Numbered from the stretch's first letter, positions 35,452 through 46,603 are shown. The stretch is 64,000 nucleotides of DNA from Lumbricus rubellus (GCA_945859605.1 OX243812.1:46513657-46577656); one strand, 5' to 3'. Numbers and translations are program-made. The notes: a model not told the origin generated them from the sequence alone.

Positions 35452-36006
35452 TGACATGATCTGCACTCAGTGCACTGCAGGATGGCATTCCTGCAGTGGC
35501 ATTCCACGGTTCTTTTCCTGCACTGGATTTCAACGACGACTAGGTGTGGTTCCAGATGTTTTTATTTTAGCATTAGGGTGTAAGTCTCCGAGGGATCATA
35601 TGTACCTCGGGGCAAAAAAAATTTATATGTTAAAGCTAAATCGAAACCTAAACCGTACATTCCAGTTATAATAATAATAAAAATATTAATCATCATCGGT
35701 TTTGTAACGTCTGCAGGATTGGCTTTTATATGACTTCTGTTCAACTTTTTACATTTAGTCTGACGTAAATGTGACCCAGAGTCAAGGACAGAGCGTTTTT
35801 CTATTTCCAGGCTCAGAATTATTAAGAATCATGATTGCGGTTGGTCACTTGATTATGCCTGAATTACGATCTGAATGAAGTAGATCCCTGTCACTGCTTT
35901 CAATGCAGTTTAAACTCAAAAGACATTGACTACGTTGCTCTCTCTGATAGCATTGCAGCTAAGATTCGAATCCTGCAGTGCACTGAGTGCAGATCATGTC
36001 ACATTA
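35447..36006. mobile_element. 560-bp element with perfect 37-bp terminal inverted repeats
   Basis: The left end at 35447-35483 contains GTGACATGATCTGCACTCAG and TGCACTGCAGGAT; the right end at 35970-36006 is its exact complement. If the element proper is ATGTGACATG...CATGTCACAT, it is flanked by TA on both sides, which would fit a Tc1/mariner-type target. The interior has no coding capacity. It abuts the AAT array on the left, so an insertion into or next to that array is likely. Confidence 0.7.
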
Positions 36007-37290
36007 TATGCCCTATTCACATAATTTTTTTAGTAATACTCCTAATTAATTTTCCTAATACCATGCTACCGCTACAACTTCGCTTAAAGCAGTGACATCT
36101 TATCGGGCGCCGTGCGTGGTTGCAGTCTGTCTTTCTCCGTCGTGAAGGAAGATTTTTAAGGTAATCAAGTCTTCGACCGGAAGCCAAGCAGCGCATCAAG
36201 TCTCACATGATCATATTGCTCGAAATAGATTATTATTATTATGTACGAATATTTGACAGGTAAGAAACAATATGAACAGCGCAGTTGAAGATTGACTTTT
36301 TGTGCTGAATTTCGACAAGAGTGGCAGAGATGTAGCTAAGACACGCTTCTCCTACCAGACTGGAATGTCGCCAAGATCTCTTCACCATTAAGTCTTGCGC
36401 GTTTGACTTATGATTAACCATGTATAATTAAATTCTGTCTCCTCTTATTAAGTCTGGACAGATTTCAAGACACCCACTTCGGAACCTTTATTACTTTTGT
36501 CTGCAAATGAGACACACAAGTGTCGGGCACATTAAGGTCTAGAACATGCCTCAATAAAAAACAGTTTTGTGTGCATGCGTACATAGACACATTGCACGAC
36601 CACTTTCATAAACTTGATGTAATTTAATATCCGATATTATCTCCGGATTACGACTGAACATTTCGACAAAATTACGACCTTCGAGCTCCATATCACCCAT
36701 CAACTCCGAAATGTCAAACAAACAAGCCTAAACGTCTCTCTTAAGACCTTACAGACTAATGGAAAAAATTATCATCGTCTATTCGTCTTACATGTTTCAT
36801 CACGATCAACCCGTGAGCGACGTTTTTCTGCCCTGAAACTAATTAAAACATTATCTACTTATAGCACTATTCTGGCTATGTTTCGTCTAAGCAGTTTAGC
36901 TGTCGGTAGAATAGTCTATGTGTTCATACATACAGGTGTAGATTGTAGAATTTAGATGTCTTTCTGGACGAGTTTTTCTCAATTTATAAGAATTAAAACC
37001 TTGCACTGAATTGATTACAAGTGTAATATTAGACTGAGTAGGCTCGTGTGCTTTGTAGTCGACGTGTTTTACTTTTTCAATTGCGCCTTAAATGTAATAT
37101 TTATTAATGTGAGGATAATTTATGTAGCTCCAATAATGAATCGGTCAATCCGATTCGTTGTCAAGATAATTATGTTGAACACTCTCCGTTTCAGTGAAAC
37201 TAGACTAGACAACTGGAGGCAACTAGCCCACTGTTAGATTCATAGGCACTCTGTTGGAAAAGCTTACACTGTACCGTAATTTTTGTATGT
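36007..37290. other. anonymous DNA
   Basis: No supported gene, tandem array or inverted repeat. Short frames on both strands lack motifs. Confidence 0.45.
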
Positions 37291-37292
37291 GC

Positions 37293-37482
37293 ACTTGTTA
37301 TAGCGCCCTTTCAAGCTCACTACTCAGAGGCGCTCCCGACTACAGGGCGGACACTGCGTCGGAGTTTAACGCCGAAGCGCTGAGCAATTGCGAGTGAAGG
37401 ACTTGCCCAAGGTCCCTACGCGGCGACTTGAACCTGCAACTCTCCGACTGCAAGGCAACGAACACCACTGCATCCACGATTG
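37293..37482 (-). mobile_element. tRNA-derived SINE, family A
   Basis: Read on the minus strand: a tRNA-like head with GATGCAGTGGTGTTCGTTGC (A-box region), CCTTGCAGTCGG (anticodon-arm-like) and GCAGGTTCAAGTCGCC (B-box). The body follows with GACCTTGGGCAAGTCCTTCA and CGCAATTGCTCAGCGC. The 3' tail reads GGGAGCGCCTCTGAGTAG and CTTGAAAGGGCGCTATAACA. The tail matches the LINE at 20423. Mutated boxes indicate an old copy. Confidence 0.8.
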
Positions 37483-37794
37483 TATGAAGTATACACAGAC
37501 CCACACATTGGACTTTAGATTAGCCTGTATTAGTCTCTAAGCTATTATAGTCAAGATAATTGTTTATGTCATGTTATAAGCATGCACTCCAAACATGCAG
37601 ATGTTAGTAGATCTTTTTACTTTTCTCTTTAGCCTATAATTATACAGCCTGCAGCATGTTGTCTCCTTCTATCAATGAACATTGACTCTATTTATTGTCC
37701 TAAAAATTGACAGGAATATTTAGCTTTCAGACGTTCTAGGTGGTTGCTCCGCAGCTTTGAAATTCATTGACCAGTTCTAAGCGTTCTGTCCATT

Positions 37795-38050
37795 CCGATA
37801 ATACAGTGGTCAGCTTACTAGATGGTAAGACGAAAGGTCGTGGTTCGAATCCTCATCGATGCAGAAGTCTAATTCGAGATTTCACTCTCTTTAGCTGCGC
37901 CCCACTTCACCACAGTCAACGTCAGTCGTAATAATGAGTACATTGACCGCACACCGTCGATGGGAAGGTGAGACGGTGAGGGAGAGAGATGATTGTCCGT
38001 CTTCATATGCCGGGGCTAAGAAAAAAAGTTGCTAACACTTTGTACTCGCG
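37795..38050 (+). mobile_element. tRNA-derived SINE, family B
   Basis: A perfect B-box GGTTCGAATCC at 37842-37852 lies downstream of a tRNA-like A-box region (ATACAGTGGTCAGC, 37801-37814). The body contains AATGAGTACATTGACC, AAGGTGAGACGGTGAGGGAG and CTTCATATGCCGGGGC, and ends GCTAACACTTTGTA. The body matches a second copy at 59716-59842. It is not a functional tRNA gene because the acceptor stem does not pair. Confidence 0.75.
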
Positions 38051-38159
38051 ACTCTGCTTCTACTCTCACGGAACAATTTCACATGAAGCAGCAATCCATT
38101 TAAGCCTTAAGGCATGTGCATTTTATGATTGCATTTGCTTGCATTGTACAGATGTGAAA

Positions 38160-38267
38160 TTGATTGCAAATGATTGCAATGGATTGCAATGGATTGCAAT
38201 GGATTGCAATGGATTGCAATGGACTGCAATGGATTGCATTGGATTGCAATGGATTGCAATGGAATGA
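38160..38267. repeat. 10-bp minisatellite GGATTGCAAT
   Basis: About ten copies of GGATTGCAAT with single changes (ACTGCAAT, ATTGCATT). Frames through it are open by chance. Confidence 0.9.
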
Positions 38268-38843
38268 CTTCGTTCTTTCGAAATTCGACTGTTGCTCTGT
38301 TTTTAAAAGCGTCATAATAATTATGGTGCTAGACTGACAGCCACCTTGCGATTGAAACATGATCAAGACAGTCTTACCTTAAATCTTTCACTATGCTTGT
38401 ACGTCTGCATCCGCAACTGTTCATGATCTAGTAATGCTAGTTCAAAGCGCTGAGAAAGGAGGAGGATGACGACGAGGCTATATAAATTAATTACTTTCAT
38501 TATGACACAGTAAAGTAAGTGGATAAGTAGGCTTTAGTTGTATCTTATAAGTGCACATGCATAATTTGACATAGCTTATGTAATGCAAACGCTATCATTT
38601 ATGTGATACAGCCAATCAGTTACATTACGATGCCACGACTGCACACATTTTAATATAAGCTATAAGAAATTATAACAGTAGCAGATTATAAAGTCACACA
38701 TGCACAACCAAATAAAAACTAAAGATGCAACTATAGCTCGATTTCTCGTTCTTCAGCTAAGATTCTGAATTTAGGCTCATGGGTCTTCTCGCAAATTGTC
38801 TATCATTTAACTCGTATTGTCTTGTGTTTACTCGACTGGTCTC
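38268..38843. other. anonymous DNA
   Basis: No supported feature. A possible tail remnant GAGGCTATATAAATTA lies near 38475. Confidence 0.4.
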
Positions 38844-39807
38844 ACCTTAAACCTTACCTTACCTTGAACCTTACCTTACCTTAAACCTTACCTTACCTTA
38901 AACCTTACCTTACCTTAAACCTTACCTTACCTTAAACCTTACCTTACCTTAAACCTTACCTTACCTTAAACCTTACCTTACCTTAAACCTTACCTTACCT
39001 TAAACCTTACCTTAAACCTTACCTTACCTTAAACCTTACCTTACCTTAAACCTTACCTTACCTTAAACCTTACCTTACCTTAAACCTTACCTTACCTTAA
39101 ACCTTACCTTACCTTAAACCTTACCTTACCTTAAACCTTACCTTACCTTAAACATTACCTTACCTTAAACCTTACCTTACCTTAAACCTTACCTTAAACC
39201 TTACCTTACCTTAAACCTTACCTTACCTTAAACCTTACCTTACCTTAAACCTTACCTTACCTTAAACCTTACCTTACCTTAAACCTTACCTTACCTTAAA
39301 CCTTACCTTACCTTAAACCTTACCTTACCTTAAACCTTACCTTACCTTAAACCTTACCTTACCTTAAACATTACCTTACCTTAAACCTTACCTTACCTTA
39401 AACCTTACCTTAAACCTTACCTTACCTTAAACCTTACCTTACCTTAAACCTTACCTTACCTTAAACCTTACCTTACCTTAAACCTTACCTTACCTTAAAC
39501 ATTACCTTACCTTAAACCTTACCTTACCTTAAACCTTACCTTAAACCTTACCTTACCTTAAACCTTACCTTACCTTAAACCTTACCTTACCTTAAACATT
39601 ACCTTACCTTAAACCTTACCTTACCTTAAACCTTACCTTAAACCTTACCTTACCTTAAACCTTACCTTACCTTAAACCTTACCTTACCTTAAACCTTACC
39701 TTACCTTAAACCTTACCTTACCTTAAACATTACCTTACCTTAAACCTTACCTTACCTTAAACCTTACCTTAAACCTTACCTTACCTTAAACCTTACCTTA
39801 CATTAAA
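38844..39807. repeat. 17-bp satellite with higher-order structure
   Basis: About 960 bp of AAACCTTACCTTACCTT (17 bp) with a 12-bp short form AAACCTTACCTT. A variant AAACATT occurs at 39150, 39366, 39497, 39594 and 39725. In each case the short form follows 34 bp later. Intervals between variants are 216, 131, 97 and 131 bp, each equal to n x 17 + 12. The array is unrelated to the CCCTAA telomere repeat. Confidence 0.97.
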
Positions 39808-40199
39808 ACGTCTCGATCAATTGGACCACGAACAATAATTGTTCCATACACTTCTTGCCTCTTGTCTCTTCTTTTCTTATTTATTGACTCTTATGATTAT
39901 ATTGGGCAAAGTAATGAGGAAGTATTTCTGCACCGTTAAATAGGTTTACAGATTATTCAATCGTGGGCTCTGCTCTCTTATCAGAAGTGTCACACAAACA
40001 TATCAACTGATAAGAAGTGATAGCCATGTGAGAAGCACACTTAATTAGGATATAATTGACACCATGCAGACAGAAGTCCAACAAAAGAAAGACCATTACC
40101 CCTTAGACCGGATATGACATGCAGCAGAACAAATATTGCATTACAATGCGATTGGGCAATTATATTACCATGGCTCATGAAACATGCGATAGAATGCAG
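39808..40199. other. anonymous DNA
   Basis: No supported feature. Confidence 0.45.
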
Positions 40200-40385
40200 C
40201 TCCGGTGCTATATGGTGTTGTGGTGCCAAGTGCAGTGCTATTCATTATGATGCCATGTGGTGGTATGTGATACTTTGATGCCATATGGTGCTATGGGATA
40301 CATGGTGTTGTGGTGCCATGTGATCCTATTTGATATTGTGATGCAATGTGGTGCTAAATGGTTCACACACACACACACACACAGC
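40200..40385. repeat. degenerate TGCCATGTGGTGCTATG repeat and short CA run
   Basis: Irregular copies of a GATGCCATGTGGTGCTATG motif, spaced roughly 20-45 bp, from about 40205 to 40360, followed by (CA)n at 40363-40383. Confidence 0.7.
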
Positions 40386-40473
40386 GCCACACGACATATT
40401 CTGCTGCAATTACAAATAAATTTGTAAACGACGTTTCAATTTGACAATGCTAAATCACGTATTCTAGTAAATT

Positions 40474-40690
40474 ATTATTTATTTATTTATTTATTTATGT
40501 CTCGCATGTGCCCCTTCAACCTCCTTACTCAGAGGCGCTCCAGACTACTGTAGCAGCGCGGACACTGCATGGGAGTTTCACGCCGAGACGCACGAGCAAT
40601 TGCAAGTGAAGGACTTCCTCAGGGTCTCTAAATGCAGCGGTTTGAGATGGATTCAAACCTGGGTCGAGTCACTAACACAGTAAAAGCAAT
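40474..40690 (-). mobile_element. tRNA-derived SINE, family A, with AAAT tail
   Basis: On the minus strand the B-box region is CCAGGTTTGAATCC (40649-40662). The body has GAGGAAGTCCTTCACTTGCA and ATTGCTCGTGCGTCTC. The tail has GGAGCGCCTCTGAGTAAGGA and GGTTGAAGGGGCA, then an (AAAT)n run at 40474-40499 forms the 3' end. It aligns throughout with the copy at 37293. Confidence 0.75.
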
Positions 40691-42335
40691 TATTCTTCTA
40701 CGGTTTCTTTCGGTTGTGTTCAGTAATGTACTTCCTTAATTTGTTAGATGCAGACTTCAGTGACATTAGTTGAGGTTTTGGATGACTGTGGACCAGATCG
40801 GACCGCTTCTCTTAAAATCACATACCCAGTTGATGGACAAACTTTGCCAATGACAGTAAGAATGCAACAGACAACAGGACTACGAAGATTTATGTGATGT
40901 CAACAAGCCAGCACTGGCCCAGAAGATCACAACCGATGGCTGTCTCTATAAGAAGGGTACAATATGCACCACCCTTCTTATTGTATACATTGTAGAGGCC
41001 GTTGTGTCAAAACATAGACCTATGCCAATAACAAATGCATCACGCTGCAACGACTTCAAAAGGTCCAAGCTATTACCTTTGATGGCTGTCCTGACCCATT
41101 ATAGGCCAACTTTGGCACACCAAACAGTTCAGTATACTTTCGCCAATAGAGAAGCAAACAGGACTGCAGTCAACTTTATCCGTATTATTATATTCACCTC
41201 AGTGATGAATTAAAAGCAGTTTTCCATCATATACACAACAGATTAACAACCTTGATTTACTCGAAAAATTCATTCACATAGGCCTACACAATTAGGGTAG
41301 CCTACTGCTTGCAGACTTAAGTATTTCAGAGTTATCTAATGGTATAGGCCTGAAGCAATAAAATTATTATAAGTCAGCATGCCAGAATTGTCATGGATGC
41401 AATTCAATTTAAAATAACAAGTCAATTATGAAATTAGGCATATTTATTGCGTATCAAATATAAGTATGGGCTATTATTTGGCTATTTCCTTGCTAATTTG
41501 TAATAAAAAAAATATAACACCAAATGCCTCGTGTTCCATTGAGACTGATATTATAGCTGGAATTATTTCAAACTAGTTAATTACCTGAAGCTAAATGAAT
41601 ATTATTAGAGTTCAAGTCAGCTCTATTTAATCAATATTATTATACGCGCATAGATGGGAATGGTGGGTATAGGCCCCTATATAGGCACAAAAGACGTCAT
41701 GACAAGACCACAAGATCTGCCCTTGAAGCCAATGCAGAGATGTTAGGTTTTAGTGTTGAGGACAAATTTTGTTATCCTGGCATCGATCTCGGCCTCATGA
41801 CTCTGACCTCAGCCTTATGATATCTTGCGACATCGGATGATGCACTGTTAACAGTTTGGCTTTGCTTCCGAGTTTGAAATAATATGAGAAGATGAATTAT
41901 AAACATCGATCGTGTGCTATTCTCAGGATGACATTAGGTCGTTGCTCTATCCCGAACGCAATCCAAAACGACCAGAAGCTGGTGATACTAATACATGGTC
42001 TTTGACTAATCTAATATAATCTGCTCGAATTATTATGAGCAAATTGAGCATTTGCAAAACACTTCTCACAGCAGATCTATATATTCAGAAGCGTGCTCAC
42101 TGCTCAGCAAGACAGGCCCATAAAAAGAAAAATGTTTTCAAGCAGCGCAAAGATAGGCTACAGGTAAATTCCCACCATAATCCTCCTAAACGAATTTGAG
42201 AGGAAGGTCATTCCACATCGAAGAGCCTGTTAGTGAGGTTCATGACTACAGAGGTACAAATATATGAAGGGGTCAGCAGAACGAAGAGAGCGTGAAGATC
42301 GTGCAGAGAGCGGCTTGCACATCAAGTCACTGAGG
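40691..42335. other. anonymous DNA
   Basis: No supported gene. The frame at 41004-41213 (plus) has no recognisable domain. Several AGGCCT words occur (about 41282, 41347). Confidence 0.45.
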
Positions 42336-42339
42336 TATT

Positions 42340-42372
42340 TGTGTGTGTGCGTATGCGTATGGGTGTGTGAGT

Positions 42373-42404
<32 letters not shown>

Positions 42405-42526
42405 CCGTGTGTTTGCGTGTGTATGTGTGTGACTGTGTGTCTATGGCATCGTAAAGCTTAATATCGTTCAGAACGATTTGACTCTGAGTCAGACAATGCA
42501 TATGTATATGTGTGTATGCGTGTGTG

Positions 42527-42573
<47 letters not shown>
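42340..42573. repeat. GT array and opposite CA array
   Basis: (GT)n at about 42340-42435 and (CA)n at about 42531-42573 lie 95 bp apart in opposite sense, so they could pair as a long imperfect hairpin. Confidence 0.9.
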
Positions 42574-42942
42574 TACAATCATAAAATGCATTGACGAATC
42601 TCACGTCAGCGGTCGCTACAAAATAATATTGCTAAACAGTCTAAAGTGCTTTGGCGTCCTATATTTCGACCCCGTCTGAACTCAATGTATCATCAATGCC
42701 AGTGTAAAACTGTTCGCGTATAGATCTACGATTCTACATGTAGTAGGCCTATAGTTTCAGTTTAACGATTTTGTGAAGACTATGATTAAACATGTTTAAT
42801 TGCGCTCATAATAATAGGAAGAAGCTGTTTTCTATCGCTCTTTATTAATTATTCGTCTGACGACAGACGATCTAAGGCAGACAATTATTATCTAATTAAG
42901 AAGCAGAGACGATATTCATGCAGTTGTGTTTCTCTGATGCTG
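42574..42942. other. anonymous DNA
   Basis: No supported feature. A segment here (CACAAAATAATATTGC...GGCGTCCTATATTTCGACCC) recurs diverged near 43730-43795, see the findings. Confidence 0.4.
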
Positions 42943-42954
42943 TGTTGTTGTTGC

Positions 42955-43006
<52 letters not shown>

Positions 43007-43012
43007 GCTGCT
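42943..43012. repeat. TTG microsatellite
   Basis: About 20 copies of TTG, nearly pure. Confidence 0.95.
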
Positions 43013-43215
43013 GTCATGACTTCAGTGAATGGATCATGTATACTAGTTGCTATCATTGAAAAAGTCCTGTTTTAACCTCTTAGCGTTCGATCAGACAATT
43101 ATGCCGTCGACAGAGAGAGAATAATAATAATAGGACGACCATAGCATACAATATATCACCTGAACACACGATCTATCGGACATTCATCTTATCATGGTGC
43201 CTTGTATAATGCATG

Positions 43216-43410
43216 CATATATATATATATATATAATTATATATATATATTTAAATATATATCCAAGTTATCATACATGTATATGCGTTGGTTAAATACA
43301 TGCATCGCTGGCATATACATATATATGCCAGCGATATATATATATATATTATATATATATATATCAATTGCAATCCATTGCAATTCATATATATGTATAT
43401 ATATAGTGTA
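43216..43410. repeat. TA-rich tracts with an inner palindrome
   Basis: TA runs at 43218-43265 and 43335-43410. Between them CATCGCTGGCATATACATAT is followed by its complement ATATGCCAGCGAT, making a short hairpin at about 43303-43336. Confidence 0.75.
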
Positions 43411-43517
43411 GTCTTTCTTAAGGGACTGGGTGAACTTCGTTGAATTGTATTGGGGTCCATTATGCGTAGCCTATAATGTTCAATTTGTTCATGCATGTGT
43501 AGACCTATAGAAGCGCT

Positions 43518-43585
43518 GCCATGTGTGTGCGTACGTGTGTGTATGTGTGTGTGTGCGTGTGCGTATGTGTGCGTGTGTGTGACTA
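43518..43585. repeat. GT-rich microsatellite
   Basis: GTGTGC/GTATGTGT units over about 65 bp. Confidence 0.85.
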
Positions 43586-44394
43586 TTTGTTTCTTGCGTA
43601 AGTCAAGTGCAAGTGTTTTATAATTATGAGAGTGTATTTCTATGTAATCGTAAAGTTTATTGACGTTCAGAACGATTTGACTCTGAGTCAGATAAACGTG
43701 CATCAGAAGTGTGTTGACGAATCCTACATTGACGGTGGCAACAATGACAAGTCTAACTTTACGGCTTTGATGACCTATATTTTGACCCCGTCTTAACTCA
43801 GCGTGTCATGCCTATAGTGCAAAAATATTCATGTAAAAATAAATAAGCATTATAAAATAGCAAACAAGTCACATAGTTTTCCACTGTATGGCCAATAGAT
43901 TCTTTTCACTTATACTTAGTCTTGGTGAGCTGTTGAAAACCTTCTGCTAATTAAAGTTTGAGCCACAACGGAACCAAAGTATAAGATTATCTAAATGACT
44001 CAGATTTTTATGAAGTGTTTCGAATCTCTCACCATTGCATGCGTGTCTGCCTGTTTGCCGGTGAGAGAATATTACGAGACACCGGCTCGCAATCTGTGCC
44101 TGATTGGTGTAGGCTATACAGTCGCGAAATCATGTGTCATTTTGGGGTCATGCAGCAGAAACATCAAGCTCTTCACAAAATTATTTTGTCAAAACAATGC
44201 TGAAGACTTCGACCATAATGTTCTAAAATGAACACCGTTCTGAGAGTTACGCTATATGAGATTGGACGACATCGCTTTGTTGCCTTTAACCATGCACAGA
44301 CACCTGCACATAATATCTGCAGTTGTCTGTGGTGGGTGTGTGGGTGGATGGATGATGAAATGCATACGATATTATATGATATTATAGACTCGTC
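43586..44394. other. anonymous DNA
   Basis: Frames at 43995-44231 (plus) and 44173-44397 (minus) are open but show no domain. No other feature. Confidence 0.4.
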
Positions 44395-44562
44395 CATTCA
44401 TCATCCATCCACCCACCAACCCACCAACCCACCTACCCATCCACTCATCCATCCCTCTCTTCCTCCATCCATCCATCCATCCATGCATCCACCCATCCGT
44501 CCATTCTTTTCTCCATCCATCCATCCCTCCTCCATCCCTCCATCCATCCATCCACCTTCCAG
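44395..44562. repeat. CCAT/CCAC array
   Basis: CCATCCAT and CCACCCAC blocks with TCC interruptions, about 165 bp. Confidence 0.9.
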
Positions 44563-44631
44563 AATTATATAACTTGCATGCCCTTTAAAGTAATGATCCG
44601 TGGATTGAAAACCATGGAGATGAAGAATCTT

Positions 44632-44684
44632 TTCGTTACATTAATCCATGTCTACAACCGGTAGACATCGATTAATGTAACGAA
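44632..44684. repeat. 24-bp inverted repeat with 5-base loop
   Basis: TTCGTTACATTAATCCATGT then CTAC at 44632-44655 pairs with 44661-44684, with one mismatch and a loop of AACCG. The stem is too short and too perfect for a typical animal microRNA precursor. It may be a small palindromic insertion or a structured RNA. Confidence 0.75.
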
Positions 44685-45036
44685 GTTGACATTTCTCTGC
44701 AAATGTTCCTGCCCTGTTTCAACCATGTCTCTCTGTCCAGCTGCTAAACGTATTTAAACGAAGACCATTATTATACTCAAATATGTTTACATACTTCGTT
44801 ACTTGTTGTCAATATACAAGGCGACATCATTTGCAAAATTTTCGCGTAGGTCTACGCATATTTTCTGTCAGATAAAATTACTTTACGAGGATAGAAAAAG
44901 TAAGCTTTAATTGATTGATCAGACGTGACCAGCACATAGCCTACTGTATAAAATGGCGTGAATAAAAAATTAATTCTGAACGACGATGGATGGATGAGCG
45001 AGTACAACCGAACGACTATTCGTATAGATGGTTCTG

Positions 45037-45535
45037 TATTTACCTATCTGCATATTCACCTATCTGCAATATTTATCTATCTGCAATATTTATCTATCTG
45101 CATATTCACCTATCTGCAATATTTACCTATCTGCATATTCACCTATCTGCAATATTTACCTATCTGCATATTCACCTATCTGCAATATTTATCTATCTGC
45201 ATATTCACCTATCTGCAATATTTACCTATCTGCATATTCACCTATCTGCAATATTTATCTATCTGCATATTCACCTATCTGCAATATTTACCTATCTGCA
45301 TATTCACCTATCTGCAATATTTACCTATCTGCATATTCACCTATCTGCAATATTTATCTATCTGCATATTCACCTATCTGCAATATTTACCTATCTGCAT
45401 ATTCACCTATCTGCAATATTTATCTATCTGCATATTCACCTATCTGCAATATTTATCTATCTGCATATTCACCTATCTGCAATATTTACCTATCTGCATA
45501 TTCACCTATCTGCAATATTTATCTATCTGCAATTC
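45037..45535. repeat. 33-bp minisatellite, about 15 copies
   Basis: Copies of a 33-bp unit built from two half-units, TTCACCTATCTGCAATATTT and A(C/T)CTATCTGCATA. A C/T difference (TTTACC versus TTTATC) alternates irregularly. Because 33 is divisible by three and the unit lacks plus-strand stops, all three plus frames stay open. That explains the long overlapping frames at 44958-45709. Confidence 0.97.
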
Positions 45536-46105
45536 TGCATATTACCTATCTTCACATGCATCACTTTGCAAGACTTTACACGCGATTTCGTATGCAAATT
45601 CAATTCGATTAAATGTAGCATTTTTCCAACAATGAAAAGACACCCAGGTGATAATCCACAATACTACAATAGTACGAAAAATCGTACATACGCATACATT
45701 TACATGTAGACCCACGGCTGTATGCCTATTCATTTGAATGTCCACATGCATAGACATTAGACACATTAGGCACAAATTACATAGTATACTGTGAAACACA
45801 TAATTACACATAGACACTTGTTCACACTAGTCAAACAATGCAAATAGGCAAACACGCTGCAACATATTCGTATTGTATACTACTATAGGCCGGTTACCCG
45901 GTATCCGTGTAACGTAGCTAGCTATTATGTGTGCGTTTACACAACGTTTACACAACGTAATTGTATTATAACAGCACGCATAATAGCCCGCGTTGAATAC
46001 ATGAATAATAACGATATGGGGATCAGCTGTGCGCCTGTGATGTCATCGTGCCTATTTATAAACGATATTATGTGTTTCAGGTCGTAATAATCCTTCGCAC
46101 GTGAA
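45536..46105. other. anonymous DNA
   Basis: No supported gene. Frames entering from the 33-bp array continue briefly by chance. Confidence 0.4.
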
Positions 46106-46280
46106 TGAGCGACACTAATTTATCGGCGGCGCGGCCTGTGGACGGCGCGGCGGCGGCGGTAGAGGCAGAGGCAGAGGCGGAGGCGGCGGCAGTGGACCTG
46201 CAGCTGCCCGTCGGCGCCCTTCCGAGGTATTTGCCTGGCCAGAGATAAAGGCGAGCGGCGCAAAAGACGAAGTGAAGTGG
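46100..46280. promoter_or_regulatory. CpG-rich patch upstream of a candidate exon
   Basis: CG-dense DNA with GGCGGCGCGGCC, GACGGCGCGGCGGCGGCGGT and an AGGCAG/AGGCGG run. An E-box CACGTG lies at about 46098. It lies just left of the candidate exon at 46330. Promoter function is inference. Confidence 0.35.
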
Positions 46281-46329
46281 GTAATCGAACGAAGTACGAT
46301 TATTTTCAATTGCGTTATTTGCTCAACAG

Positions 46330-46597
46330 CCTGGTTAAATGTGGGCAGGAGAACCGGTCTATAAGGAGGAGACGAAGGCTTTCTTAAACTCGGATACGCA
46401 ACACTCTATGCGCCGACGCCACCGACACCGAAGACGACGACGATTAGACGGTGTTTGTGATCGGCCGTTCTTAGTCTCAAGTCCAAGGCCAACGCCGCCA
46501 ACACCACCGTCACCGACTCAATGCGTTTCCTTGAGAAGCAACAGCGATAGAGACAGAGCAACAACAACAACAACAACAGCAACAAGAGCACATGCAG
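46330..46597 (+). CDS. candidate exon with strong splice donor
   Basis: A consensus donor CAG|GTGAGT sits at 46595-46603 and a plausible acceptor TTTGCTCAACAG ends at 46329. From an ATG at 46339 the frame stays open through the donor for 86 codons: MWAGEPVYKEETK, then a run of Arg/His (RRRHRHRRRRR), a Pro/Thr-rich part and a Thr repeat from CAA-type triplets. The composition is low complexity and no family is recognised. It may instead be a 5' untranslated exon. Confidence 0.3.
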
Positions 46598-46603
46598 GTG
46601 AGT

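Noticed and set aside
37842..37852. Functional tRNA gene
   Set aside because: B-box is perfect, but no acceptor stem pairs across the expected ~72 bases and a SINE body follows.
38844..39807. Interstitial telomere repeat
   Set aside because: The unit is AAACCTTACCTTACCTT, not CCCTAA or a known telomere variant.
44958..45709. Three overlapping plus-strand frames of 194-239 codons
   Set aside because: All derive from the 33-bp repeat lacking stops; the flanking parts show no protein motif.
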